In this document: positions 18,311 to 28,525 of the stretch, piece by piece
How positions within the stretch are numbered: the first letter of the stretch is position 1
Layout: each line of letters starts with the position of its first letter
Notes under the pieces: model-generated
The model's database searches: none
Told to the model about the DNA's origin: nothing
What the model saw: only the letters and a program-made list of their open reading frames with translations
Made by a program: the position numbers and the translations under genes
NCBI RefSeq assembly: GCF_020532665.2
Contig: NZ_JAIWPG020000003.1
Coordinates: forward strand, 62,001 to 126,000
From: Lelliottia sp. WAP21
GTDB taxonomy: Bacteria > Pseudomonadota > Gammaproteobacteria > Enterobacterales > Enterobacteriaceae
DNA length: 64,000 nucleotides
Direction of reading: 5' to 3'

Positions 18311-19858
18311 ATGTCCACCTCCGGCCCTGACGCCCTGCAACAACGTTGCCAGAAAATTGTGACAAGCCCTGTGCTATCACCCGCGCAAAAACGTCACTTC
18401 CTGGCACTGGAAGCCGAAAACAATCTGCCCTATCCCGGCCTGACTGACGCTGCTCGCGCTGCGCTGGACGCGGGATTTATCTGTGACATGTTCGAAGGCC
18501 ATGCGCCCTACAAGCCGCGTTATGTTCTGCCGGACTACGCAAAATTCCTGGCAAACGGCTCGCAATGGCTGGAACTGGAAGGTGCGAAAGATCTTGATGA
18601 TGCTCTCTCTTTGCTGACCATCCTCTACCACCATGTTCCTTCGGTCACCTCGATGCCGGTCTATCTGGGCCAGCTCGATGCGATATTGCAACCTTATGTT
18701 AGAATTCTAACACAAGAAGCGATCGATATCCGCATAAAACGTTTCTGGCGATACCTCGATCGCACCCTGCCGGATGCGTTTATGCATGCCAATATCGGCC
18801 CATACGATACGCCCATCACCCGCGCCATCTTACGCGCAGATGCAGAGCTGAAGCAGGTCGCACCCAACCTCACGTTTATTTATGATCCAGACATCACCCC
18901 TGACGACCTTCTGCTTGAAGTGGCAAAAAACATCTGTGAATGCAGTAAGCCACATATTTCAAACGGCCCTGAAAATGATAAAATTTTCACAAAAGGCGAT
19001 TATGGTGTGGTCAGTTGCTACAATTCGCTGCCGCTGGCAGGCGGTGGCAGCACGCTGGTGCGCCTGAATCTGAAAGCCATTGCCGAACAGAGCGCGTCGG
19101 TAGACGATTTCTTTACTCACACACTGCCGCACTACTGCCAGCAGCAGATGGAGATCATCAATGCCCGCTGCGACTTCCTCTATGAACAATCCGGCTTCTT
19201 TGAGAATAGCTTCCTGGTCAAAGAAGGACTGATAGTGCCTGAACGCTTTGTGCCGATGTTTGGCATGTATGGCCTGGCAGAAGCCGTTAATACGCTGTGT
19301 GAAAAAGACGCTATCACCGGACGTTACGGTAAAGACGCCCAGGCGAATGCGCTGGGTTATCGCATCAGCGAAGCGCTCGCCGCCTTCGTTGAAAGCACGC
19401 CGGTTAAACATGGCTGGAAACAGCGCGCCATGTTACATGCCCAATCCGGCATCAGTTCAGACTCGGGCACCACGCCGGGTGCACGACTTCCGTACGGCGA
19501 GGAGCCCGATCCAATTAACCATTTGCTGACGGTTGCCCCTCACCATCGTTATTATCATTCTGGCATTAGCGATATTTTGACGCTGGATGAAACCATCAAA
19601 CGTAACCCGCAGGCCGTTGTGCAGCTCTGTCTTGGCGCGTTTAAAGCCGGGCTGCGGGAGTTCACCGCCAACGTTGCGGGCAACGATCTGGTACGCGTGA
19701 CGGGATATATGGTGCGCCTGTCCGATCTGGAAAAATATCGCGCTGAGGGTTCCCGCACGAATACCACCTGGCTGGGTGAAGAGGCCGCACGCAATACCCG
19801 TATTCTTGAACGTCAGCCACGCGTGATAAGCCATGAACAACAGATGCGCTTTAGTTAG
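18311..19858 (+). CDS. yjjI: Glycyl-radical enzyme-like protein YjjI (DUF3029)
   Basis: 515 aa from the ATG at 18311, which has TAAGGA upstream; the open frame extends 48 codons further back into the deo control region without a ribosome-binding site. Near the C-terminus [10 protein letters not shown] matches the glycyl-radical motif RVxGY, with Gly465 as the expected radical carrier. A candidate active-site cysteine is Cys236 in [16 protein letters not shown]. The partner activase yjjW overlaps its 3' end. The reaction is unknown. Being divergent from deoC suggests, but does not prove, a link with deoxynucleoside or acetaldehyde metabolism under anaerobiosis. Two DeoR operator sequences lie within this coding region. 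Confidence 0.9.
   Translation: MSTSGPDALQQRCQKIVTSPVLSPAQKRHFLALEAENNLPYPGLTDAARAALDAGFICDMFEGHAPYKPRYVLPDYAKFLANGSQWLELEGAKDLDDALSLLTILYHHVPSVTSMPVYLGQLDAILQPYVRILTQEAIDIRIKRFWRYLDRTLPDAFMHANIGPYDTPITRAILRADAELKQVAPNLTFIYDPDITPDDLLLEVAKNICECSKPHISNGPENDKIFTKGDYGVVSCYNSLPLAGGGSTLVRLNLKAIAEQSASVDDFFTHTLPHYCQQQMEIINARCDFLYEQSGFFENSFLVKEGLIVPERFVPMFGMYGLAEAVNTLCEKDAITGRYGKDAQANALGYRISEALAAFVESTPVKHGWKQRAMLHAQSGISSDSGTTPGARLPYGEEPDPINHLLTVAPHHRYYHSGISDILTLDETIKRNPQAVVQLCLGAFKAGLREFTANVAGNDLVRVTGYMVRLSDLEKYRAEGSRTNTTWLGEEAARNTRILERQPRVISHEQQMRFS
18697..18712 (-). promoter_or_regulatory. DeoR operator O1 (deoP1), inside yjjI
   Basis: A perfect 16-base palindrome TGTTAGAATTCTAACA identical to the canonical DeoR operator. 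It lies 602 bases upstream of O2; the E. coli O1-O2 distance is 599. It includes a TAGAAT -10 hexamer for the minus-strand promoter deoP1. It falls within the yjjI coding sequence (codons about 129-134), so the operator is maintained inside a gene. Confidence 0.93.
18976..18991 (-). promoter_or_regulatory. Probable DeoR operator OE, inside yjjI
   Basis: TGATAAAATTTTCACA matches the DeoR consensus TGTTAGAATTCTAACA at 12 of 16 positions. It is 279 bases upstream of O1, the same offset as the auxiliary operator OE of E. coli (878 to O2 there, 881 here). The match alone would be weak; the exact spacing makes it convincing. Confidence 0.78.
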
Positions 19859-20693
19859 TCAGGTTATTCCTTTCTCCTGCGTGGACGGGCCGGGCAGTCG
19901 CCTGGCGCTGTTTCTGCAAGGATGTAACCTGCGCTGTAAAACCTGCCATAATCCCTGGACCATTGGGCGGTGTAATGATTGCGGTGTTTGCGTGCCACAC
20001 TGCCCACATGAAGCCCTGAATATTCAGGCGGGGCGCGTCTGGTGGCAGGAGGAAGACTGTCAAAAATGCGATACATGCCTGCATCTGTGTCCGCAGCAGG
20101 CCACGCCAATGGCGCTGCGTCTCAGCGTGACGGATATTGTCACCCAGATCCGCCAGGTCGCCCCGTTTATCGAAGGGATTACCGTCAGCGGCGGCGAAGC
20201 CACCACCCAACTGCCCTTCCTCGTCGCCCTGTTCAGTACGCTTAAAGCCGATGCGACGCTGAAACAGTTAACCTGCCTGGTGGACAGCAATGGGTTATTA
20301 AGCGAAACCGGCTGGCAAAAACTGTTCCCTGTTTTTGATGGCGCGATGCTCGATCTGAAGGCGTGGAACAATGACCATCATCGCTTCCTGACCGGACGCG
20401 AAAACGGATTGATTAAGCAGAGCATTCGCTGGCTGGCTCAGCATCATCGCCTGACTGAGCTGCGGCTGCTGGTGATCCCCGACCACAGTGATTATCTGGA
20501 AAATCTCAAACCCCTTATCACCTTTATTCATTCGCTCGGTAAAATACCTGTACGAATTAACGCCTTTCATGCTCACGGGGTCTATGGCGACGCGGCAGCC
20601 TGGCGAAGCGCAACGGCAGAAGATGTCGAGCCGCTGGCGCAGGCGCTGGAAAAAGAGAAGATTAGCGTGATTCGTCCGGCACACTATTTATAG
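19833..20693 (+). CDS. yjjW: Glycyl-radical enzyme activating enzyme-like radical SAM protein YjjW
   Basis: 286 aa. The radical SAM cluster motif CxxxCxxC is C31, C35, C38 (CNLRCKTC). It is followed by two ferredoxin-type motifs, C47/C50/C53/C57 and C76/C79/C82/C86, as in glycyl-radical activases for non-formate-lyase enzymes. A glycine-rich VSGGEATTQ motif helps bind SAM. It presumably abstracts hydrogen from the glycine of YjjI. The start ATG lies 26 bases inside yjjI, implying translational coupling. Its stop overlaps that of convergent yjjV by six bases. Confidence 0.93.
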   Translation: MNNRCALVSQVIPFSCVDGPGSRLALFLQGCNLRCKTCHNPWTIGRCNDCGVCVPHCPHEALNIQAGRVWWQEEDCQKCDTCLHLCPQQATPMALRLSVTDIVTQIRQVAPFIEGITVSGGEATTQLPFLVALFSTLKADATLKQLTCLVDSNGLLSETGWQKLFPVFDGAMLDLKAWNNDHHRFLTGRENGLIKQSIRWLAQHHRLTELRLLVIPDHSDYLENLKPLITFIHSLGKIPVRINAFHAHGVYGDAAAWRSATAEDVEPLAQALEKEKISVIRPAHYL

Positions 20694-21470
20694 AGTGATG
20701 CCAAACAGCTCGCGGGTGTTATTGAGCAAGGCGTCGGCCATCACATCAGCGGGTTCATCCCGCAATTCACAGAGCGTAGTGAACACGCGCGCAACCTGCT
20801 CCGGGCGGTTTGGTTGCCCCTGAAAACCATTCAATGGCATATCGGGCGCGTCCGTTTCCAGCAGCAGTGAAGAAAGAGGGAGCTGGCTCATCACCTCCCG
20901 CGTTTTGCTGGCACGCGGATACGTAATCGTTCCACCTACGCCAATCTTATAACCTGCCGCGATAAAACGCTGCGCCTGTTGCAGGCTGCCTGAAAAGCCA
21001 TGGACCACGCCGGTTCTCGGCAGATCGTGGCGTTTCAGGTGCATCGCCAGCTTGTCATGCGTGCGACGCGAATGCAGGATCACCGGCAGATCGTGACGTT
21101 TCGCCAGTTTCAGTTGCGCATCCAGGATCGCCTGCTGACGGTCAAAATGCGGATCCTCACGATAAAGATCGAGACCAATTTCGCCGATCGCGATCAGCTT
21201 GTCGCCCGCCGTCAGTATGCTCTCTTCAAGGCGATCAAGGTGATCGTCCTGGTGCTTTTCAATGACGATCGGATGCAAGCCCAGCGCGGCGTACAGGGCC
21301 GGATGCGTGTGGGCGAGTTCGATCACCCGATCGAAGCGCGCCGCTTCAATGGCGGGGACGATGATCGCTTTTACACCCACACTCGCCGCCTGCTCAATGC
21401 TGTGCACTTCGTTGCCGCTAAACGGTGGGAAATCGAAATGACAGTGGGTATCGATAAAGCGATAAGTCAC
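20688..21470 (-). CDS. yjjV: TatD-family metal-dependent hydrolase YjjV
   Basis: 260 aa, a TIM-barrel hydrolase. The N-terminal metal-binding HxH is H9/H11 (FIDTHCHFD), with further ligands in GEIGLDLYR and in the C-terminal [10 protein letters not shown]. The family (TatD, YcfH, YjjV) has metal-dependent deoxyribonuclease activity and has been linked to DNA quality control. The start overlaps the yjjU stop by four bases (ATGA type), so the two are translationally coupled. Confidence 0.95.
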   Translation of the reverse strand: MTYRFIDTHCHFDFPPFSGNEVHSIEQAASVGVKAIIVPAIEAARFDRVIELAHTHPALYAALGLHPIVIEKHQDDHLDRLEESILTAGDKLIAIGEIGLDLYREDPHFDRQQAILDAQLKLAKRHDLPVILHSRRTHDKLAMHLKRHDLPRTGVVHGFSGSLQQAQRFIAAGYKIGVGGTITYPRASKTREVMSQLPLSSLLLETDAPDMPLNGFQGQPNRPEQVARVFTTLCELRDEPADVMADALLNNTRELFGITL

Positions 21471-22519
21471 GCCAAATCCTCGCTGTCATAGGTGGTATCG
21501 TTCGCGTGCGGCGCGTTCACAATCGGCACCGCGACGGCATCATTTGCCACCACCGCGGGCGGTGTAATGATCCCTTTATGCCGCTGAAGAGGCGCTTGCC
21601 CGGCGAGCAGTTTGCCCACCGTTGCCAGAAAATAGCGGCCACATAAACGGCCCGTTTTGTAGTCATTGCGTAACGCCGGTAAACGGCTGCCGAGCGCCAT
21701 ACTGGCGAGGGGTTTTGGCGGGTAAATTTCAAAAATCCGCAGCTTGCCCGGCGGCTTTTCGATAAAGCGCTGCATGGCGCTATAGGTGCTTTCATGGCGC
21801 TGAGCGATGTTCACCAGCGGCTGCAAGCTGCTGTCGCCCAGCCAGCGTTCCATACGTTTAAACCACTGCGGGGTGTAATACATTTGCGACGGGACCGTGC
21901 GGATCACGACGATCGTTTTCGCCCCGCGTCGCGCCGCCTCCTGAACGGGGACGGCATCGCTGATCCCACCGTCCAGATAGTTGATCCCATCCAGCGCGGC
22001 CGCCGTTCGATAGAACCCCGGGATAGCACTGGAGGCGCGAATGATGTCCAGCCAGTTCTCTTTTTGCGGGCTGAAATAACCCGGCGAATAATCATCACCC
22101 CGGCTGGCGCACATCCAGAACTCTTTGCCCGTATCGAAAAGCCGTGCAGCCGTGTCCATCGCCAGGGGCATTTCACTGGCGGTCGCATCGAGCAGCCAGT
22201 CCAGGTCAATTAAATTGCCGCCACGCACAAAGCGCATGGGGTTAAAAAACGCCCGCGAGGTGGTGTATCGCATAATGACTTTGCGCGCATAGCCCGGCTG
22301 CTGGCAGACATAGGCGGAGAGATTCTGTGCCCCGGCAGAGGTGCCGAAATACAGGTCAAACGGGTTAAAGTCGGCGCGCATAAATTCATCCAGCACACCA
22401 GCCGTGAAAATGCCTCGCTGCCCGCCACCCTCACACACCAACGCAATCTGCCCTGCGTGGAAAGGTTTTAACGTCAGCGGCGCAATATTACCGAGCGTAA
22501 CGGGAATTCGTTGCCCCAC
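21467..22519 (-). CDS. yjjU: Patatin-like phospholipase YjjU
   Basis: 350 aa. The patatin signature is complete: oxyanion loop GGGQRG (31-36), nucleophile elbow GTSAG with Ser61, and catalytic Asp183 in DGGISDAVPV. It is expected to be a serine acyl hydrolase acting on lipids; the substrate is not known. No signal peptide is evident. It forms a two-gene unit with yjjV. Confidence 0.94.
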   Translation of the reverse strand: MGQRIPVTLGNIAPLTLKPFHAGQIALVCEGGGQRGIFTAGVLDEFMRADFNPFDLYFGTSAGAQNLSAYVCQQPGYARKVIMRYTTSRAFFNPMRFVRGGNLIDLDWLLDATASEMPLAMDTAARLFDTGKEFWMCASRGDDYSPGYFSPQKENWLDIIRASSAIPGFYRTAAALDGINYLDGGISDAVPVQEAARRGAKTIVVIRTVPSQMYYTPQWFKRMERWLGDSSLQPLVNIAQRHESTYSAMQRFIEKPPGKLRIFEIYPPKPLASMALGSRLPALRNDYKTGRLCGRYFLATVGKLLAGQAPLQRHKGIITPPAVVANDAVAVPIVNAPHANDTTYDSEDLA

Positions 22520-22587
22520 CTCTGCCTTCCTGTTTTGATTATTTTATGCAGACACAGTAACTCACACGGCTTCCTCACTCAAACGAG

Positions 22588-22614
22588 AAAAGCCAGTCAC
22601 GAGGACTGGCTTTT
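22588..22614 (-). terminator. Terminator downstream of ytjA
   Basis: AAAAGCCAGT-cacgagg-ACTGGCTTTT is a perfect 10-bp stem flanked by A and T runs, 25 bases past the ytjA stop on the minus strand. It should end the osmY-ytjA transcript before yjjU. Confidence 0.88.
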
Positions 22615-22638
22615 GAGGATGTTTACGATAGCGTGTTG

Positions 22639-22800
22639 CTACGGACGTCTGCGTCCGGTAAACAGGCTGACCAGGAACAGAATAATACCCACAACGAAGA
22701 CAATTTTAGCTGCCCATGCTGCTGTACCCGCCAAACCACCAAAGCCCAAGGCAGCGGCAATTAACGCGATAACCAGAAATATGATGCCCCAACGAAACAT
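22639..22800 (-). CDS. ytjA: Small membrane protein YtjA (DUF1328)
   Basis: 53 aa: [20 protein letters not shown] opens the first of two hydrophobic segments, the second being about residues 32-47 ([16 protein letters not shown]), and the protein ends in a basic GRRRP tail. This is the conserved DUF1328 family, common across proteobacteria and of unknown function. AGGAGAG-like sequence (revcomp of GACTCTCCTTT) precedes the start. It lies downstream of osmY as in E. coli, so shared induction by osmotic or stationary-phase stress is plausible. The gene is too short for most open-frame cut-offs. Confidence 0.93.
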   Translation of the reverse strand: MFRWGIIFLVIALIAAALGFGGLAGTAAWAAKIVFVVGIILFLVSLFTGRRRP

Positions 22801-22882
22801 AAGACTCTCCTTTACCATAGTTAATATCAGCCGCTATACGTGAGCCATAAGGTGCTCACCGGCGTTTTTCCAGGTGTTATTT

Positions 22883-23500
22883 TTACTTCGCTTTCAGATC
22901 GTTTTTGACGCTCTTCACGCCATCAACAGCTTTAGCGATAGTTTCGGCACGTTCTACCTGCGCCTGGGAATCCACCGTACCGGACAGCTGAACCACCCCA
23001 TCCGTGGTTTCAACTTTCACTTTGCGCGACGGCACGATGTCATCAGCTAATAGTTTAGCTTTGATTTCACTGGTGGTTGCCGTATCGCCTGCATAGCCTT
23101 TCACTGACGAGTCTTTTGCGTCACGTACATGCAGTTTATCGCTAACAGAAGTGACGCCTTCAACGCCCTTCGCCACTTTCACTGCCTGCTCCGCCTGCGC
23201 CTGGCTTTCTACAAAGCCGCTCAGCGTGACCACTTTTTTATCGGTTTTAACGGAAATATCGGTGCTCTTGATGTTTTCATCATCCACCAGAGCTGCTTTC
23301 ACTTTTGCTGTGATTGAGCTGTCATCCATGAAATTACCGACTTTATTCATAGAGCTATCGATTTTTTGCCCTGCGCTATCGGTGGTTGACTGCGCTTTAT
23401 CCATGGTGGTGGTTTCCGCCATCACGGAACCGCTCATCATCAGACCACTCAGAGTAACGGCTAACAGGGTTTTAGAAATCTTCAGGCTTGTCATATTCAT
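22883..23500 (-). CDS. osmY: Osmotically inducible periplasmic protein OsmY
   Basis: 205 aa. The signal peptide is about residues 1-28 (cleavage after GSVMA). There are two BON domains (about 58-123 and 138-203), with the repeated [18 protein letters not shown] and [18 protein letters not shown] segments. The periplasmic protein acts as a chaperone-like stress factor and in E. coli is RpoS-dependent. The start has CAGGAATAC upstream. Compared with E. coli the segment after the signal peptide is a few residues longer. Confidence 0.96.
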   Translation of the reverse strand: MNMTSLKISKTLLAVTLSGLMMSGSVMAETTTMDKAQSTTDSAGQKIDSSMNKVGNFMDDSSITAKVKAALVDDENIKSTDISVKTDKKVVTLSGFVESQAQAEQAVKVAKGVEGVTSVSDKLHVRDAKDSSVKGYAGDTATTSEIKAKLLADDIVPSRKVKVETTDGVVQLSGTVDSQAQVERAETIAKAVDGVKSVKNDLKAK

Positions 23501-23802
23501 CGATGTATTCCTGTAGTTTGCTCATGATTTGAGCGTCAAACTTCCTTTCGTATAGTTTTTAATCTTGCGAATAAACACGCTGTCGAAATGCAAAGCAATA
23601 AAACTAAGGTTAAACAGCTTTTTCATTCGTGCCAGGTGCTAAACACTGAGTTAAATATAGATCACAATCACAAGGCTGCTTTAAGAATTGGGGAAAATAC
23701 GAACGATTGGTAAGAAAAGACGATGAATTAAGAAAATTCCGCAAGGGTTTAATAAGGAAGGGAATTAAGCAGAGCACGGCAAATACCGTGCTCTGAAGGG
23801 GA
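23501..23802. promoter_or_regulatory. Gap upstream of osmY and downstream of prfC
   Basis: No open frame of interest is seen in these 302 bases. The part near osmY should hold its stress-regulated promoter, which I could not place exactly. At 23771-23794 AGAGCACGG-caaata-CCGTGCTCT forms a 9-bp hairpin just past the prfC stop and could end that transcript, although its T run is poor. Confidence 0.6.
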
Positions 23803-25392
23803 TTAATGCTCGCGGGTTTTACGGAACTGAACCTCAGGATAACGCTCCTGCGTCAGGTTCAGGTTTACCATGGTTGGGGCAATGTAAGTCAGGTTATCGC
23901 CGCCATCCAGCGCCAGCTGGATTTCATTCTTACGCTTAAATTCTTCGAATTTTTTCACGTCAGTACACTCAACCCAACGTGCCGTGGCAACGTTGACGGA
24001 TTCGTAAATCGCCTCAACGTTGTACTCACTCTTCAGGCGCGCAACCACCACGTCAAACTGCAGCACACCGACCGCACCGACGATGAGATCGTTATTGGCA
24101 ATAGGACGGAACACCTGTACGGCGCCCTCTTCCGAAAGCTGTACCAGGCCTTTCAGCAGCTGTTTTTGCTTCAGCGGATCGCGCAAACGAATACGACGGA
24201 ATAGCTCCGGCGCAAAGTTCGGGATACCGGTGAATTTCATCATTTCACCTTGCGTGAAGGTATCACCAATCTGAATGGTGCCGTGGTTATGCAGGCCAAT
24301 GATATCCCCTGGATAGGCTTCTTCCACATGGGAACGGTCGCCAGCCATAAAGGTCAGCGCATCAGAGATCACCACGTCTTTACCGATACGCACCTGGCGC
24401 AGCTTCATGCCCTTTTCATATTTGCCCGACACCACACGCATAAACGCAACGCGGTCGCGGTGTTTCGGGTCCATGTTGGCCTGAATCTTAAAGACAAAAC
24501 CGGTGAACTTCTCTTCTGCGGCTTCAACCAGACGCGTGTCAGTTTTGCGTGGCATCGGTTGCGGTGCCCACTCCACCAGACCATCAAGCATATGGTCTAC
24601 GCCAAAGTTGCCTAACGCGGTACCAAAGAAGACAGGCGTAATTTCACCGGCCAGGAACAGATCTTTGTCGAACTCGTGGGACGCCCCTTTCACCAGCTCC
24701 AGCTCGTCGCGCAGCTGCATCGCCAGCTCTTCACCCACAGCGGTATTCAGTTCCGGGTTATCCAGGCCTTTGACGATGCGCACATCCTGAATGGTGTGAC
24801 CTTTACCGGTCTGGTAAAGGTAAACTTCGTCTTTATAAAGGTGGTACACCCCTTTAAACAGCTTGCCACAGCCAATAGGCCAGGTAATAGGCGCACAGGC
24901 AATTTTCAGCTCACGCTCGACTTCATCCATCACTTCCATTGGATCGCGAATATCACGGTCAAGTTTGTTCATGAAGGTCAAAATCGGCGTATCGCGCAGA
25001 CGGGTGACTTCCATCAGCTTACGGGTACGATCTTCTACCCCTTTCGCGGCGTCAATCACCATCAGACAGCAGTCAACCGCCGTCAGCGTGCGGTAGGTAT
25101 CTTCAGAGAAGTCTTCGTGGCCCGGGGTATCCAGCAGGTTCACAAGGCAGTCGTGATACGGGAACTGCATCACGGACGTGGTAATAGAGATACCACGCTG
25201 TTTTTCCATCTCCATCCAGTCGGATTTTGCATGCTGGCTGGAACCACGGCCTTTTACCGTACCGGCTGTCTGAATCGCCTGTCCGAACAGTAACACTTTC
25301 TCGGTGATGGTCGTTTTACCGGCATCCGGGTGAGAGATAATGGCAAAAGTACGGCGCTTGGCCACCTCTTGCAGATAAGGAGACAACGTCAT
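23803..25392 (-). CDS. prfC: Peptide chain release factor 3 (RF3)
   Basis: 529 aa translation GTPase. G1 is HPDAGKTT (21-28), G3 DTPGHEDF, and G4 NKLD; domains 2 and 3 follow. RF3 uses GTP to eject RF1/RF2 from the ribosome after peptide release. Single gene between yjjG and osmY as in E. coli. No anomalies. Confidence 0.98.
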   Translation of the reverse strand: MTLSPYLQEVAKRRTFAIISHPDAGKTTITEKVLLFGQAIQTAGTVKGRGSSQHAKSDWMEMEKQRGISITTSVMQFPYHDCLVNLLDTPGHEDFSEDTYRTLTAVDCCLMVIDAAKGVEDRTRKLMEVTRLRDTPILTFMNKLDRDIRDPMEVMDEVERELKIACAPITWPIGCGKLFKGVYHLYKDEVYLYQTGKGHTIQDVRIVKGLDNPELNTAVGEELAMQLRDELELVKGASHEFDKDLFLAGEITPVFFGTALGNFGVDHMLDGLVEWAPQPMPRKTDTRLVEAAEEKFTGFVFKIQANMDPKHRDRVAFMRVVSGKYEKGMKLRQVRIGKDVVISDALTFMAGDRSHVEEAYPGDIIGLHNHGTIQIGDTFTQGEMMKFTGIPNFAPELFRRIRLRDPLKQKQLLKGLVQLSEEGAVQVFRPIANNDLIVGAVGVLQFDVVVARLKSEYNVEAIYESVNVATARWVECTDVKKFEEFKRKNEIQLALDGGDNLTYIAPTMVNLNLTQERYPEVQFRKTREH

Positions 25393-25483
25393 AATTGAAT
25401 CTTCTTTTAAAAGCGCGGCAGCAGGCCACGCATTATGGAATACGAAATTGCGGCTATTTTACCCATCAACAGGGGGCAGGCAA

Positions 25484-26161
25484 TCATTGTTTACACAGGA
25501 GTTGCTCCAGTTCGTTCAATGATGTGACCGTCCAGGTGGGGTGGATACCTTCCGGCACGTCGCGACGGTGCGCATTGAGCCAGACGGTCGCCAGTCCAGA
25601 CTTATTGCCGCCAAGAATATCCGACTCGGCGGTATCGCCCACCATTAATACGCGATCGCGATCGGGGTTACCGGCTTTTTCCAGCGCGTAATCAAATATC
25701 CGTGGGTCAGGTTTGGGTACCCCAACCTGTTCAGAGATCACCAGCGCATCGAAGTAATCGCGCAGGCCGGTACGCTCAAGGCGAATTTGCTGTAACGCGG
25801 TAAATCCGTTGGTAATGATGCCCAGCTTCGCTTTCCCCTTCAGCGCGTTCAGTAAAGATACCGCACCCGGTAACGGGGCGCAGATCTCCGCCATGGCATT
25901 AAGGAAGGCATCGTTAAGCGCCCCTGGGTTGACGTTTAACCGTTCGGCCCAGACATCAAAGCGCTGATGCTGCAGCTGTAACGCAGTGATGGCACCGTTC
26001 TGGTAATCCACCCACAGCGGCTTGTTCACCGCCTGATAGTCCTGAAAATCTTCCGCGGTGAAGGTCACGCTATAATCCATAAACATCCGCTGTAGACCGC
26101 CAAACGAATCAAACGTAAACAGCGTTTCGTCGGCGTCAAAGAAAATCCAGTCCCATTTCAT
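25484..26161 (-). CDS. yjjG: Pyrimidine 5'-nucleotidase YjjG
   Basis: 225 aa from the ATG at 26161 ([15 protein letters not shown]); the open frame continues 63 codons upstream but overlaps rimI. A HAD phosphatase with D9 and D11 in FFDADET, a Thr in ITNGF, Lys in KPDPRIF and the acidic VGDTAESD. E. coli YjjG dephosphorylates dUMP, dTMP and abnormal pyrimidine nucleotides such as 5-fluoro-dUMP. It follows rimI by 19 bases and is probably part of holD-rimI-yjjG. Confidence 0.95.
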   Translation of the reverse strand: MKWDWIFFDADETLFTFDSFGGLQRMFMDYSVTFTAEDFQDYQAVNKPLWVDYQNGAITALQLQHQRFDVWAERLNVNPGALNDAFLNAMAEICAPLPGAVSLLNALKGKAKLGIITNGFTALQQIRLERTGLRDYFDALVISEQVGVPKPDPRIFDYALEKAGNPDRDRVLMVGDTAESDILGGNKSGLATVWLNAHRRDVPEGIHPTWTVTSLNELEQLLCKQ

Positions 26162-26180
26162 CGTTACAACCTTATTTTTG

Positions 26181-26624
26181 TTATCCAATCGGCAGAGCCA
26201 TAATAATGGCGTCTTCACGTCCCTCGGCAGTCGGGTAGTAATTACGGCGTATCGTGGCCTCGTTAAAGCCCAGGCTTTCATAGAGGGCGATAGCGGCAGC
26301 GTTAGAAGCACGCACTTCCAGCCACAGCGTGAACACATCCCGGCTTTCAAGCTCGCGGATCACATGCTCCAGTAATTGTTTGCCCACACCCCGACGCTGA
26401 AACGCAGGATCCACGGCAATGTTAAACAGGGTGGCTTCGTCTAACACCACCTGGGTAATGGCGAAGGCGGCCATCTCACCCTCAACATCCAGCCGATAGT
26501 TGAGATAACGCTCGCCCTGATTACTGGCAAAGGTTTTTTCGCTCCACGGAAAGGCGTGGGCGCGTTTTTCAATCGCGAATGCTGTCGCCAGATCAGCCGT
26601 CGTGAGGGAAGAAATCGTGTTCAT
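26181..26624 (-). CDS. rimI: Ribosomal protein S18 N-acetyltransferase RimI
   Basis: 147 aa GNAT acetyltransferase. The acetyl-CoA loop is [11 protein letters not shown] (residues about 78-88), with catalytic Glu in the [22 protein letters not shown] region. It acetylates the N-terminal alanine of ribosomal protein S18. The start overlaps the 3' end of holD by 32 bases, as in other enterics. Confidence 0.96.
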   Translation of the reverse strand: MNTISSLTTADLATAFAIEKRAHAFPWSEKTFASNQGERYLNYRLDVEGEMAAFAITQVVLDEATLFNIAVDPAFQRRGVGKQLLEHVIRELESRDVFTLWLEVRASNAAAIALYESLGFNEATIRRNYYPTAEGREDAIIMALPIG

Positions 26625-27006
26625 ATGTGCAGATCTGTTGCCATAGCGCGCTGCGCGCGGTTGGGTTTGCTTTTAATTCTTCCAGCGCGGGCGAGAAGAT
26701 CCGGCCACCTTCAAGGGAAATCGCTTCCGTTCCACCTAACTGCCAGCTGTTACAGCGGCTTTCAGGGGGCAGCATCGCCACACGATCGGGGGTAAGTTGT
26801 AACACCTGATCGGGGGTGACCTGTAAGGAACGCAAGACGTCACCAATAACCGTTTCATGCAGGGCGGGCAGCTCTTCTGCCACCATCACCAGACGAACAT
26901 GCGCAGGAATTGAGATGGCAATTTCACCCTGCAACGCCGTCGGGCGACGCAACGCCCACTGGGTAATGCCCAGTTGCTGCAACTGCCAGTCTCGTCGGGA
27001 TGTCAT
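26593..27006 (-). CDS. holD: DNA polymerase III subunit psi
   Basis: 137 aa. The N-terminus MTSRRDWQLQQLGITQWALRRP is the chi-binding peptide of psi. Psi bridges the clamp loader (DnaX) and chi, linking the replicase to SSB. It overlaps rimI and is divergent from rsmC. Confidence 0.95.
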   Translation of the reverse strand: MTSRRDWQLQQLGITQWALRRPTALQGEIAISIPAHVRLVMVAEELPALHETVIGDVLRSLQVTPDQVLQLTPDRVAMLPPESRCNSWQLGGTEAISLEGGRIFSPALEELKANPTARSALWQQICTYEHDFFPHDG

Positions 27007-27108
27007 AGCAAAAACTCCTGTCTGTCAGGCGCGCAAATATAGCAAATTCGTCGTATATCCGCCAACAAACTACTATACTCCCCGCCTGAGTTTATTGAGG
27101 AACAATTC

Positions 27109-28137
27109 ATGTCTGCATTTACCCCGGCAAGTGAAGTCTTGCTGCGCCACAGTGATGATTTCGAACAAAGCCGTATTCTGTTTGCCGGAGATATGCAGGA
27201 TGACCTGCCTGCTCGTTTAACCTGTGCAGACAGCCGTGCACATACACAGCAGTTCCACCACTGGCAGGTATTAAGCCGTCAGATGGAAGAGCGCGTGCGT
27301 TTTAGTCTGGTCGCCGATCAAACCGATATCGGGGATTGCGATACGCTGATTTATTACTGGCCAAAGAACAAGCCGGAAGCGCAATTCCAGCTGATGAATC
27401 TTCTCTCCCTGCTGCCGGTTGGGTGCGATATTTTTGTCGTCGGTGAAAACCGCAGCGGTGTGCGCAGCGCCGAGCAAATGCTGGAAGGCTTCGCGACGCT
27501 GACGAAAATCGACAGTGCTCGCCGCTGTGGTCTGTACCATGGTCGCCTGGATAACAAGCCGTCCTTTGATGCTGAAAAACACTGGGGCGAGTATCAGCTG
27601 GACAACCTGACCATCAAAACCCTGCCGGGCGTGTTTAGCCGTGATGGTCTGGACGTTGGCAGCCAGTTGCTGCTCTCCACCCTGACGCCGCACACCAAAG
27701 GCAAAGTGCTGGATGTGGGCTGTGGCGCCGGCGTGCTCTCGGCCGTTCTGGCAAGCCATTCGCCAAAAGTCCGCTTAACGCTGTGCGACGTTAGCGCGCC
27801 TGCGGTAGAAGCCAGCCGTGCAACTCTTGCCGCAAACGGTTTTGAGGGCGAGGTCTTCGCCAGCAACGTCTTCTCTGAAGTCACGGGCCGTTTCGATATG
27901 ATTATCTCGAATCCACCGTTCCATGATGGCGTTGAAACCAGCCTCGAAGCAGCACAAAACCTGATTCGCGGAGCGGTTCGTCACCTTGGCAGCGGGGGCG
28001 AATTGCGCATCGTGGCCAACGCCTTCTTACCGTATCCAAAACTGCTGGATGAAATTTTTGGCTTCCATGAAGTGCTGGCGCAGACGGGACGCTTTAAAGT
28101 GTACCGTACGGTAATGACGCGTCAGGCGAAAAAGTAA
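27109..28137 (+). CDS. rsmC: 16S rRNA m2G1207 methyltransferase RsmC
   Basis: 342 aa. Two tandem methyltransferase-like domains: the N-terminal one is degenerate, and the C-terminal one carries the SAM motif [11 protein letters not shown] (about 203-213) and the catalytic NPPFHDGV. It methylates G1207 in the small subunit. The start has TGAGGAAC upstream. A perfect 10-bp hairpin (ACACGGCAGC/GCTGCCGTGT, 28146-28170) follows the stop but lacks a T run. Confidence 0.97.
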   Translation: MSAFTPASEVLLRHSDDFEQSRILFAGDMQDDLPARLTCADSRAHTQQFHHWQVLSRQMEERVRFSLVADQTDIGDCDTLIYYWPKNKPEAQFQLMNLLSLLPVGCDIFVVGENRSGVRSAEQMLEGFATLTKIDSARRCGLYHGRLDNKPSFDAEKHWGEYQLDNLTIKTLPGVFSRDGLDVGSQLLLSTLTPHTKGKVLDVGCGAGVLSAVLASHSPKVRLTLCDVSAPAVEASRATLAANGFEGEVFASNVFSEVTGRFDMIISNPPFHDGVETSLEAAQNLIRGAVRHLGSGGELRIVANAFLPYPKLLDEIFGFHEVLAQTGRFKVYRTVMTRQAKK

Positions 28138-28221
28138 CGTCATCGACACGGCAGCATCGCGCTGCCGTGTTGCCTGAATGCCCATTTTTGCAGCAATTAA
28201 AACACCCCGGTCAATTTTCTG

Positions 28222-28249
28222 TTGACGAACAGCGGAAAACATCTAGAAT
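28222..28249 (+). promoter_or_regulatory. Promoter of the leucine tRNA operon
   Basis: TTGACG (28222-28227) and TAGAAT (28244-28249) are separated by 16 bases and followed by a GC-rich discriminator (GCGCC). This layout is typical of stringently controlled stable-RNA promoters. Confidence 0.82.
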
Positions 28250-28291
28250 GCGCCTCCGTGGTTGCGATACTTTTATAAGTATTAATGGTAT

Positions 28292-28378
28292 GCGACGGTG
28301 GCGGAATTGGTAGACGCGCTAGCTTCAGGTGTTAGTGTCTTTACGGACGTGGGGGTTCAAGTCCCCCCCCTCGCACCA
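28292..28378 (+). tRNA. leuV: tRNA-Leu (CAG), first copy
   Basis: 87 bases with encoded CCA; anticodon CAG at 28326-28328, long variable arm and GGTTCAAGTCC T arm. The acceptor stem GCGACGG/CCCTCGC has a C5-C68 mismatch, shared with the second copy but not the third. Confidence 0.96.
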
Positions 28379-28406
28379 CAAACCATGTTGATATTGTTCT
28401 CACCGG

Positions 28407-28493
28407 GCGACGGTGGCGGAATTGGTAGACGCGCTAGCTTCAGGTGTTAGTGTCTTAACGGACGTGGGGGTTCAAGTCCCCCCCCTCGCACCA
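28407..28493 (+). tRNA. leuP: tRNA-Leu (CAG), second copy
   Basis: 87 bases, differing from the first copy only in the variable-arm loop (TTAA instead of TTTA). It keeps anticodon CAG, the encoded CCA, and the C5-C68 acceptor mismatch. The spacer from the first copy is 28 bases. Confidence 0.96.
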
Positions 28494-28525
28494 ACGAGGC
28501 AATATCAAAAGAATAAGATAACAGT

